A stretch of DNA of 5,381 bases from Clostridia bacterium (lineage in GTDB: Bacteria > Bacillota > Clostridia > Christensenellales > Borkfalkiaceae), in assembly GCA_029063275.1 (NCBI GenBank), contig JAIDOO010000134.1:1-5381 (forward strand), given 5' to 3'. The notes beneath the pieces were generated by a model that saw only the letters and a list, made by a program, of their open reading frames with translations, made no database searches and was not told the origin of the DNA. Shown here one piece after another: positions 1-5,381 of this stretch; position 1 is the first letter of the stretch; each line of letters begins with the position of its first letter. Position numbers and translations under genes: made by a program.

Positions 1-103
1 CACTTGGTTGTTCGGCTCAGGCGACTTTTCTGCTTTAACTTACACTAATGCGGAATTGATAATCAACGGACAGTCAATAGACGTAAAAATTAAGGAAAAT
101 TAA
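1..103 (+). CDS. C-terminal end of an unidentified upstream protein (partial)
   Basis: The frame starting at base 2 is open from the window edge to a TAA stop at 101-103 and gives 33 residues; the other two forward frames close earlier. The peptide ends in alternating hydrophobic and polar residues (AELIINGQSIDVKIKEN), which looks like the final beta-strands of a globular or secreted domain. Its stop lies just before the ribosome binding site of the oppA-like gene and only 17 bases from that start codon, as expected for an upstream member of the same operon. No family can be named from so short a tail. The chance that 100 bases stay open is not negligible, so the call rests mainly on the tight spacing and the protein-like composition. 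Confidence 0.6.
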   Translation, partial: TWLFGSGDFSALTYTNAELIINGQSIDVKIKEN

Positions 104-104
104 C

Positions 105-110
105 AGGAGG
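105..110 (+). promoter_or_regulatory. Ribosome binding site of the oppA-like gene
   Basis: AGGAGG is a full Shine-Dalgarno core, 10 bases before the ATG at 121. It begins one base after the upstream stop codon, so ribosomes finishing the upstream gene could feed this start. It supports choosing 121 as the start, together with the typical lipoprotein signal peptide that begins there. Confidence 0.85.
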
Positions 111-120
111 CTTAAAATAA

Positions 121-189
121 ATGAAAAAAATAATTAAAGGAGCTCTTTGCGCGGGACTTGCGCTCACCATGTGCGCGGCAGTGGGTTGT
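121..189 (+). other. Lipoprotein signal peptide and lipobox of the OppA-like protein
   Basis: The first 23 codons encode a basic n-region (Lys2, Lys3, Lys6), a hydrophobic stretch from about residue 8 to 21, and the lipobox AVGC ending in Cys23, followed by KK. Position -3 is Ala rather than the more usual Leu, which is tolerated. This predicts export, lipid attachment to Cys23 and cleavage by signal peptidase II, the standard way Gram-positive bacteria tether ABC binding proteins. Cys10 and Cys18 are further cysteines in the leader but lack a small residue at -1 in a proper lipobox context followed by a mature domain. Confidence 0.85.
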
Positions 190-2727
190 AAAAAGCAAAA
201 TCTTGACCCCGAAACACGCCAGCTCAGTCTTGCGGTAGGCGCACTTGACGGAAACTTTAATCCGTTTACCTACACTGCGGCAAACGACGGCGAAATGATT
301 TCTATGACCCAGCTTTCGTTGCTTAACATCGACAATGCGGGCAAAATCGTTTACGGCGAAAATGAGGTTTGCGCCGCTTTGGATATGAAGGTTACAATGT
401 ACGACGCAAACCACGTTGTAACCGAAAGCGGCGACAACAACGGTACAACCGAGTACGAAATTACCCTTAAAAAGGGAATTATGTTCAGCGACGGCGTGCA
501 CGAGCTTACTATTAAAGACGTTCTTTTCAATTTATACGTCTACCTCGACCCCGCTTACGTCGGTTCTACGACTATTTATTCAACTAATATTCAGGGCTTG
601 GCGGCTTACCGCTCGCAGGACCCCGACGCGGACGACAACAGTTCTTCAAGTATCGACCAGATTTATCACTTGACCGACGCCGCGGACGACAGAATATACG
701 ACATTGTACAATGGTCAAACCACGACATCTCTTCTACGACGCAGATCGAAGAGGACGTAGCGCTTGCAAAGAAACTGTTCAATGAAGAAATAGAGTCCGA
801 CTGGACTGCGATTTACGGCAGTTGGGAGGAGTCGTACAAAGCTTATAACTTCACCGAGGCTTGGCAGGCTTTCCTCTTCTCCGAAGGCATAATAACCGTT
901 CAGGAAAGACTTAACGCAAACGGCGTTATGGCTCCCATATTCAACGATATAAACGGCAACAATAAAATAGACGTTGACGACGGTGAAAAATATTACACCA
1001 CGCTTGACCCCTGGCAGCAGGGTGCGGCTGACGACATAGCCGTATCAGGCGGACTCCGCGGCGCACAGGATATTATCGACGAGATATCGGCGGCAACCTC
1101 AGATAGTAATATTGACGAATATATTGCGGAAAACGAAGGCGCAACAAGAGAGAACGCAATTCTTGCACTTCAAAGAGACTATTGTGTTAATATGGTTGTA
1201 GGAAACTATACCACGCAGGACGGAATAGGCGGAGTAGTTTCCGGCTGGGCTACCGCGACTACCTTGTATGAAGCTATTTTAGGTCAGTTAAGAACGGCAA
1301 AGATTGCGGAATTAAAGAAAAATAACGACGGCAAGCTGTTGGTACCTAATATTTCCGGTATAAAAGCTTCTAAAAACTCAAACGGCAACGACGTTCTCAA
1401 AATTACCATCAACGGCGTTGACCCCAAAGCTCAGTTTAACTTTGCTTTCCCCATAGCTCCTTTGTATTACTATTCGGGCACCTTCCAAGGTAAAAACTAC
1501 GTTACGACGGCAGACCCCGCAAACGACGAGTTCGGTCTTGAATTCGGTAACAGCGATTTCTTCGATGACGTTATTTCAGCTGTGGAAAAAACCTCTATTC
1601 CCGTAGGCGCAGGTCCTTACAGAGCAACCAACAGAAATGGCGGCGATCCTACAAGGGCAACTTTCTATGAAACTTTAGCTACCTGCTACTTTAAGCGTAA
1701 CGACTACTTCGAGACCGTAGGCACGAACATTCAGAACGCAAAAATCAAATTTGTTAACTACAATGTATACAACGATTCGAAGATTATGGAGGCGTTGCAG
1801 AGCGGTGAAATCGACTTCGGTAAACCCAATGCAACAAGGGCTAACGTAAACCTGGTTTCACAGCTTAACAGCCTTTCTTCTGTCGACTACGAAACGGGCG
1901 GTTACGGCTACATCGGCGTAAACCCCAAGGCCGTTCCCGAACATCAGGCAAGACAGGCGATTATGAAGGCGATTAACACCGGTCTTGCAATCGATTTCTA
2001 CGGCTCTAGGCTTGCACAACCTATTTACAGACCTATGTCAAAGACTTCGTGGGCATATCCCGAAGGAGCAACCGAATATCCTTCGATAGCTTACGACAAC
2101 ACCTCTGACGGCGCTGAAATCAAGTCGCTTATGGCTGAGGCAGGATACGAATTGAGAAACGGCGTTTACCAAAAAGGCAACACCGTAATGAAGCTTACCT
2201 TCACCATAGCAGGCGATTCTACCGAGCACCCCGCTTACAATATGTTTAACGAGGCGGCTAGCAGACTGAATACTTTGGGCTTCCAGATTACCGTAACTAA
2301 TGACGCAAATGCGTTAAAGAGCCTTATTTCGGGCGACCTTGACGTTTGGGCGGCGGCTTGGACTTCGTCAACCGACCCCGATATGTACCAGATTTATCAT
2401 AAGGAAAGCAATGCGACCAGCGTAAACAACTGGAACTATAAAAACATTCTTAAAAATCCTTCGGAATGGCAGTATGAATACGACATTATACAGGAGCTCA
2501 GCGACAAGATTGACGAAGGAAGATCTTATCTTCACGAGAGCGACCGTATCCCCGTGTATGCGGATTGTCTTGACCTTATTATGGATTTGGCGGTAGAACT
2601 TCCTACCTATCAGCGCCACGACCTTTGTGTTTACAATCATAACGTAATCGATTCTAAGACTCTTGTTTCAAAACCTAACAACTATATAGGTTTGTTTGAT
2701 AAACTCTGGGAAATAAATTACGTTTAA
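121..2727 (+). CDS. oppA: Peptide ABC transporter substrate-binding lipoprotein (SBP family 5, OppA/DppA-like), with a large insertion
   Basis: This is the extracytoplasmic solute-binding protein of the downstream importer. It should capture peptides outside the membrane and deliver them to the OppB/OppC channel. The 868 residues begin with a lipoprotein signal peptide: KK at 2-3, a hydrophobic core, and an AVGC lipobox with the lipidated Cys at 23. Family 5 landmarks follow: the DGNFNPF start of the mature domain (43-49), LKKGIMFSDG plus the IKDVLFNL helix (116-138), FPIAP (443-447), GAGPYR (496-501), GYIGVNP, and WTSSTDPDMY near 747-756. Typical OppA proteins are about 540 residues. Most of the excess is an insertion at about residues 160-410, rich in acidic and aromatic residues, with an EF-hand-like loop at 276-287. 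The first-in-operon position before two permeases fits the role. Substrate is not determinable: dipeptides, oligopeptides, nickel or other ligands are all possible in this family. The family call is secure; the symbol is by analogy. Confidence 0.9.
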   Translation: MKKIIKGALCAGLALTMCAAVGCKKQNLDPETRQLSLAVGALDGNFNPFTYTAANDGEMISMTQLSLLNIDNAGKIVYGENEVCAALDMKVTMYDANHVVTESGDNNGTTEYEITLKKGIMFSDGVHELTIKDVLFNLYVYLDPAYVGSTTIYSTNIQGLAAYRSQDPDADDNSSSSIDQIYHLTDAADDRIYDIVQWSNHDISSTTQIEEDVALAKKLFNEEIESDWTAIYGSWEESYKAYNFTEAWQAFLFSEGIITVQERLNANGVMAPIFNDINGNNKIDVDDGEKYYTTLDPWQQGAADDIAVSGGLRGAQDIIDEISAATSDSNIDEYIAENEGATRENAILALQRDYCVNMVVGNYTTQDGIGGVVSGWATATTLYEAILGQLRTAKIAELKKNNDGKLLVPNISGIKASKNSNGNDVLKITINGVDPKAQFNFAFPIAPLYYYSGTFQGKNYVTTADPANDEFGLEFGNSDFFDDVISAVEKTSIPVGAGPYRATNRNGGDPTRATFYETLATCYFKRNDYFETVGTNIQNAKIKFVNYNVYNDSKIMEALQSGEIDFGKPNATRANVNLVSQLNSLSSVDYETGGYGYIGVNPKAVPEHQARQAIMKAINTGLAIDFYGSRLAQPIYRPMSKTSWAYPEGATEYPSIAYDNTSDGAEIKSLMAEAGYELRNGVYQKGNTVMKLTFTIAGDSTEHPAYNMFNEAASRLNTLGFQITVTNDANALKSLISGDLDVWAAAWTSSTDPDMYQIYHKESNATSVNNWNYKNILKNPSEWQYEYDIIQELSDKIDEGRSYLHESDRIPVYADCLDLIMDLAVELPTYQRHDLCVYNHNVIDSKTLVSKPNNYIGLFDKLWEINYV
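946..981 (+). other. EF-hand / dockerin-like calcium-binding loop within the OppA insertion
   Basis: Residues 276-287 read DINGNNKIDVDD. This places Asp/Asn at loop positions 1, 3, 5, 9 and 12, Gly at 4 and Ile at 8, which is the 12-residue calcium-loop pattern shared by EF-hands and type I dockerin repeats (Asp-x-Asn-Gly-Asp-x-x-hydrophobic-Asn/Asp-x-x-Asp). Only one such loop was seen in this protein, and no second dockerin repeat follows. Calcium binding is inferred from the motif only. A chance match in an Asp/Asn-rich segment is possible. Confidence 0.5.
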
Positions 2728-2736
2728 TTAACAAAG

Positions 2737-2749
2737 CCGAATAATTCGG
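2737..2749 (+). repeat. Short inverted repeat between oppA and oppB overlapping the oppB ribosome binding site
   Basis: CCGAATAATTCGG is a perfect inverted repeat (CCGAA, 3-base loop TAA, TTCGG) sitting 9 bases after the oppA stop. The last bases of its right arm are the GG of the GGAG Shine-Dalgarno of oppB. In mRNA it could form a small 5-bp hairpin that slows oppB initiation or marks a processing or stability boundary after the binding-protein cistron. There is no U-tract immediately after it, so it is not a convincing terminator. The stem is short and may be weak. Confidence 0.45.
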
Positions 2750-2751
2750 AG
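2747..2751 (+). promoter_or_regulatory. Ribosome binding site of oppB-like gene
   Basis: CGGAG, with GGAG at 2748-2751, lies 8 bases before the ATG at 2760. It is a weaker site than those of oppA and oppC, and part of it lies in the right arm of the inverted repeat at 2737-2749. This is consistent with less translation of the permease than of the binding protein. Confidence 0.7.
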
Positions 2752-2759
2752 TAACTTTT

Positions 2760-3752
2760 ATGGTAAAATACATTTTAAAAAGAATACTGCTCGCCATTTT
2801 AATTCTGTTCTGCGTATCCCTTATAATTTACTTTCTTATAAGACTGATGCCGCTGAATTACCTTGAGCAGAAATTTGCGGAGCAGCTCAATAACGGGACT
2901 ATGAAGCAGGAAGACTTCGACCGTATACTCGCTATTTACGGTTTGGCGGACAACAGCTTTCTCGGAATTTTAAAGGGATACTGGAGTTGGCTTACAAGCT
3001 TCCTTTCAGGCGATATGGGCGTTTCGTTCCAGTACGGACGCGACGTTACCGACGTTATCAGGGAGAGAATGGGTATTTCGTTTTCGATTTCCCTTATTTC
3101 CCTGGTTTTAGAGCTGTTGATTGCAATCCCGCTCGGAATTAAATGCGCGACAAGCCAGTACGGTAAATTCGACTATACGGTAACCGTGCTATGTATGATA
3201 GCAATGGCGTTTCCGTCCTTCTTCCTCGGCAACCTGTTTATCAAATGGTTTGCCGTGGATTTGGGCTGGTTCGAAACGGGCGGACTCCATTCCACGTTGC
3301 CCATTACGGCAACCCCTTTCGAAGTATTCGGCGATATGATATGGCACCTTATCCTGCCTATTTTGGTTATGGTCATTCTCGATATCGGTTCGATTATGAG
3401 ATATACCAGAACTAACACGCTCGAAGTGCTTAACGCCGACTACATAAGGACGGCGCGCGCAAAAGGTCTTTCTGAGGGAAAGGTAGTATATAAGCACGTT
3501 TTCAGAAACACGCTTATCCCGCTTATAACGGTGCTCGCCTCAACACTTCCTATGTTGTTCGGCGGAGCAATGATAACCGAAACGGTTTTCGATATCCCCG
3601 GTATCGGACAGGCGGCATACAATGCATTGAAGGTTGGCGATATTCCCCTTGCAATGGGCTATAATATGTTCATTGCTGTGCTTACGGTAATAGGAACCCT
3701 GCTTGCGGATATTATGTACGCGGTAGTGGACCCCAGAGTCAAGCTGAGATAA
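2760..3752 (+). CDS. oppB: Peptide ABC transporter permease, OppB/DppB-like
   Basis: This is one of the two inner-membrane channel subunits of the importer; it should pair with the OppC-like protein encoded next. Its 330 residues match the usual OppB length. Hydrophobic segments suggest six membrane helices, at about 8-30, 105-127, 138-163, 193-213, 252-273 and 299-323. Between helices 1 and 2 lies the external region with GDMGVSF (84-90), typical of this family. The cytoplasmic EAA loop is canonical: DYIRTARAKGLS (227-238) followed by KHVFRNTLIP, which should dock on an ATPase subunit. The protein ends with the family's DPR tail motif (324-326). It starts 32 bases after oppA with a recognisable GGAG site and is followed after 13 bases by oppC. 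No odd residues or frame breaks were seen. Substrate class cannot be told from the permease. Confidence 0.93.
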   Translation: MVKYILKRILLAILILFCVSLIIYFLIRLMPLNYLEQKFAEQLNNGTMKQEDFDRILAIYGLADNSFLGILKGYWSWLTSFLSGDMGVSFQYGRDVTDVIRERMGISFSISLISLVLELLIAIPLGIKCATSQYGKFDYTVTVLCMIAMAFPSFFLGNLFIKWFAVDLGWFETGGLHSTLPITATPFEVFGDMIWHLILPILVMVILDIGSIMRYTRTNTLEVLNADYIRTARAKGLSEGKVVYKHVFRNTLIPLITVLASTLPMLFGGAMITETVFDIPGIGQAAYNALKVGDIPLAMGYNMFIAVLTVIGTLLADIMYAVVDPRVKLR

Positions 3753-3759
3753 AGGAGGT
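3751..3759 (+). promoter_or_regulatory. Strong ribosome binding site of oppC-like gene, overlapping the oppB stop
   Basis: AAAGGAGGT is a nine-base match to the complement of the 16S rRNA 3' end. Its first two bases are the AA of the oppB TAA stop. The AGGAGG core is 7 bases from the ATG at 3766. This fixes the oppC start and so supports the reality of its acidic N-terminal extension. Confidence 0.9.
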
Positions 3760-3765
3760 ACGGAA

Positions 3766-4839
3766 ATGGAAGAAGAAGTTAAAAACGGACAAACCGCGGC
3801 TGACGCGGCAACCGTTTCCGATAAAGAAAATTTCAACGACAATCTCCACGGCGAAAATCTGACCGACAGGGCAAAGGTTTTATCTCCCGGAATGACCGTC
3901 TTAAAGAGGTTTTTCCGTTCGAAGCTTTCGGTTATAGGTCTTGTAGTGCTTATCGCGCTGTTCCTGTTCTCGTTTATAGGACCGCTGTTTTCCCCTTGGG
4001 GAGCCAATGAAGCCGACCCCACTCCGAATACTATTTTCACCGTCAGCACGATAAATTACGATATAGGCGGCGAATCTTACATCTGCTTCGATTTAACGCT
4101 TGATCAAACTCAGTACAATAATTTAGGCGGCATATCTCCCGAACATATCATGGGCACGGATAACTCGGCGTTCGACGTGTTTACCCGACTTATGAAGGGC
4201 GGTCAGGTTTCATTGACTATCGGCTTTGTCGTAGTTATACTCGAAACTCTTTTAGGCGTACTTTTAGGCGGTCTTGCGGGTTACTTCGGCAAATGGGTAG
4301 ACCAGCTGATAATGCGTGTTGTAGACGTTTTAAGCTGTATACCCACCCTCCCGATTCTGCTTATTTTAAGCTCGATATTTACCCAGCTCGGAATAGTGGA
4401 TATTTCAAAGCTGTATTACATGATGATTGTGCTGACCCTGCTGGGTTGGACCAGCGTTGCGCGGCTTGTGCGCGGACAAATTCTTTCACTGAGGGAGCAG
4501 GAGTTTATGCTTGCGGCAAAAAGCTCGGGACTTTCCACGGCGAAGAAGATATTCAAGCACTTGCTTCCCAACGTAATTCCCCAGCTTATAGTGTTTATGA
4601 CTCTGGGACTCGGCAGTATAATTTTGTATGAAGCTACTTTGGGATATCTCGGCATAGGCGCGCCTCTCGGTACGGCTACCTGGGGCAACCTTATCAACCT
4701 TGCGTCCGACGCAACTTACAGAAATTATTATCCTAACCTCTGGCTGGGTTCGGGTATTTGTATAACGCTCGCAATTCTTGCCTTCAACTTTGTCGGCGAC
4801 GGACTCCGCGACGCGTTTGACCCCAAGATGAAGAGGTAA
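3766..4839 (+). CDS. oppC: Peptide ABC transporter permease, OppC/DppC-like, with acidic N-terminal extension
   Basis: This is the second channel subunit, expected to pair with OppB. It has 357 residues, longer than the roughly 300 usual for the family. The first 40 or so residues are a polar, acidic extension (EEE at 2-4; further Asp/Glu at 13, 19, 21, 25, 30, 34). The OppC N-terminal domain then follows: LKRFFRSKLSVIGLVVL (46-62) leading into membrane helix 1 (about 54-76). Further helices lie at about 147-172, 188-208, 216-236, 268-290 and 325-346. The family's HxxGTD motif is present (HIMGTD, 127-132), but the usual GRD after it is AFD (135-137). The EAA loop QEFMLAAKSSGLS (245-257) followed by KHLLPNVIP is well kept, and the end carries DPK (352-354). 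The external loop between helix 1 and GTD also seems somewhat long. The perfect ribosome binding site decides the start. The family call is secure. Confidence 0.92.
   Translation: MEEEVKNGQTAADAATVSDKENFNDNLHGENLTDRAKVLSPGMTVLKRFFRSKLSVIGLVVLIALFLFSFIGPLFSPWGANEADPTPNTIFTVSTINYDIGGESYICFDLTLDQTQYNNLGGISPEHIMGTDNSAFDVFTRLMKGGQVSLTIGFVVVILETLLGVLLGGLAGYFGKWVDQLIMRVVDVLSCIPTLPILLILSSIFTQLGIVDISKLYYMMIVLTLLGWTSVARLVRGQILSLREQEFMLAAKSSGLSTAKKIFKHLLPNVIPQLIVFMTLGLGSIILYEATLGYLGIGAPLGTATWGNLINLASDATYRNYYPNLWLGSGICITLAILAFNFVGDGLRDAFDPKMKR
4832..4837 (+). promoter_or_regulatory. Ribosome binding site of oppD-like gene inside the end of oppC
   Basis: AGAGGT lies across the last codons and stop of oppC, with GAGG at 4833-4836, 8 bases before the ATG at 4845. 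With only 5 bases between oppC stop and oppD start, translational coupling is likely. The site favours 4845 over the internal ATG at 4986, which has no comparable upstream sequence. Confidence 0.7.
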
Positions 4840-4844
4840 CCGCT

Positions 4845-5381
4845 ATGGAGAAAAAAAAGGAAAACAAAAAACACTATATCTCCCGTTCGGAATCCAGGCA
4901 GATAGCCAAGGAAAACTCGAAGGCTATCCGTTACTACGAAAAGCGTAAAAAGCGCAAGGTAAAGGTGGAAGAGTACACCGCCGAAATGAAGGACGAGAAA
5001 AACATAGTTGAAATAGAAGATTTGCATACTTATTTCTTTTCCGATGCGGGCACCGTCAAAGCGGTGAACGGCGTAACCTTCTCCGTGCCCGCCGGCTCGA
5101 CCGTCGGCGTCGTCGGCGAAAGCGGTTGCGGTAAGAGCGTAACCTCGCTTTCCTTGATGCAACTTGTTCAAGCGCCCAGCGGTCAGATAGTAAAGGGTTC
5201 GATAAAATTCCGCGCCGAGCTTTTCAAACGCGACGAGCGCGGCAAAAAAATTCCCGTTTACGATACCGAGTTGGATTCGGACGGCAACGAGGTTGTTAAG
5301 CTCGATGAAAAGGGCAAACCCGTAATAAAGAAAAACGCGCTCGGCGGAAACACTTACGAAATGGAAACGAGGGTGGTAGAC
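4845..5381 (+). CDS. oppD: Peptide ABC transporter ATP-binding protein, OppD/DppD-like (partial, 3' end outside window)
   Basis: This is the cytoplasmic ATPase that should drive import through OppB/OppC. The frame is open for 179 codons to the window edge. Residues 1-52 form a Lys/Arg-rich extension (about 19 basic residues) not expected in typical OppD, which begins near the equivalent of residue 53. The ABC domain then starts: NIVEIEDLHTYFF (53-65), the AVNGVTFSV strand (73-81), and a Walker A motif GESGCGKS (91-98) with the catalytic-site Lys97, in the GVVGESGxGKS form typical of peptide-family ATPases. After KGSIKF (117-122) the usual short link to the Q-loop is replaced by a charged stretch (123-179 and beyond) including DSDGNEVV and DEKGKP. 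The Q-loop, signature motif, Walker B and the C-terminal oligopeptide-transporter domain (OppD/F-type) are beyond the edge, so OppD rather than OppF is judged from position after oppC. An internal Met48 start would remove the extension but lacks a ribosome binding site. Confidence 0.88.
   Translation, partial: MEKKKENKKHYISRSESRQIAKENSKAIRYYEKRKKRKVKVEEYTAEMKDEKNIVEIEDLHTYFFSDAGTVKAVNGVTFSVPAGSTVGVVGESGCGKSVTSLSLMQLVQAPSGQIVKGSIKFRAELFKRDERGKKIPVYDTELDSDGNEVVKLDEKGKPVIKKNALGGNTYEMETRVVD

Noticed and set aside
946..981. Full dockerin module making this a cellulosome-type protein
   Set aside because: Only one calcium-loop-like segment is seen, internal to a transport protein, without the second repeat or the C-terminal placement of true dockerins.
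2737..2760. Possible intrinsic terminator after oppA
   Set aside because: The stem is only 5 bp, with AT pairs at the loop, the T-run (CTTTT) is displaced by 6 bases, and a co-directional gene of the same transporter starts at once.
3540..4049. Long reverse-strand open frame (169 codons) across the oppB-oppC junction
   Set aside because: It lies opposite two well-supported permease genes, has no family-like motifs, and is explained by the codon composition of the forward genes.
4986..4988. Alternative start of the OppD-like protein at Met48
   Set aside because: No Shine-Dalgarno sequence precedes it, whereas the ATG at 4845 has GAGG at 8 bases and sits 5 bases after the oppC stop. It remains possible, since the ABC domain begins near residue 53.
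4728..5171. Reverse-strand open frame (147 codons) opposite the end of oppC and start of oppD
   Set aside because: The forward strand encodes recognisable OppC C-terminal and Walker A motifs there; the reverse product is a low-complexity hydrophobic shadow.

Overview
The window holds one co-directional (+ strand) gene cluster for an oligopeptide/dipeptide-type ABC importer of the peptide/nickel family. The order is: tail of an unidentified upstream gene, solute-binding lipoprotein (oppA-like), two permeases (oppB-like and oppC-like), and the first 179 codons of an ATPase (oppD-like) that runs off the right edge. The second ATPase (oppF) that usually completes such operons would lie outside the window. 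No RNA genes, mobile elements, CRISPR arrays or intrinsic terminators were seen. No gap between genes exceeds 32 bases.

The organism looks like a Gram-positive, Clostridia-type member of the Bacillota, most likely an uncultured gut-type lineage. The binding protein has a lipoprotein signal peptide. The Shine-Dalgarno sites are strong (AGGAGG, AAAGGAGGT). Codon use mixes AGA and ATA with CCC, GAC and GGC at a moderate GC level. This assignment is inference from sequence style, not a phylogenetic result.

Layout: bases 1-103 are the C-terminal end of an upstream reading frame. oppA (121-2727) starts 17 bases later, so no separate promoter is visible and the two genes are probably co-transcribed. 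A 32-base gap with a small inverted repeat overlapping the ribosome binding site leads to oppB (2760-3752). oppC (3766-4839) follows after 13 bases and oppD (4845 to the edge) after 5 bases, as expected for translational coupling.

In the expected mechanism, OppA is anchored outside the membrane and captures a peptide (or another ligand of this family). OppB and OppC form the channel. OppD, with a partner ATPase, powers import. The core system is ordinary. What stands out is that three subunits carry extra material: OppA has an insertion of roughly 250 residues with an EF-hand/dockerin-like calcium loop, OppC has an acidic cytoplasmic N-terminal extension, and OppD has a basic N-terminal extension plus an insertion between the Walker A motif and the expected Q-loop. 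I found no evidence for an entirely new kind of system. These embellishments are the part worth a second look.
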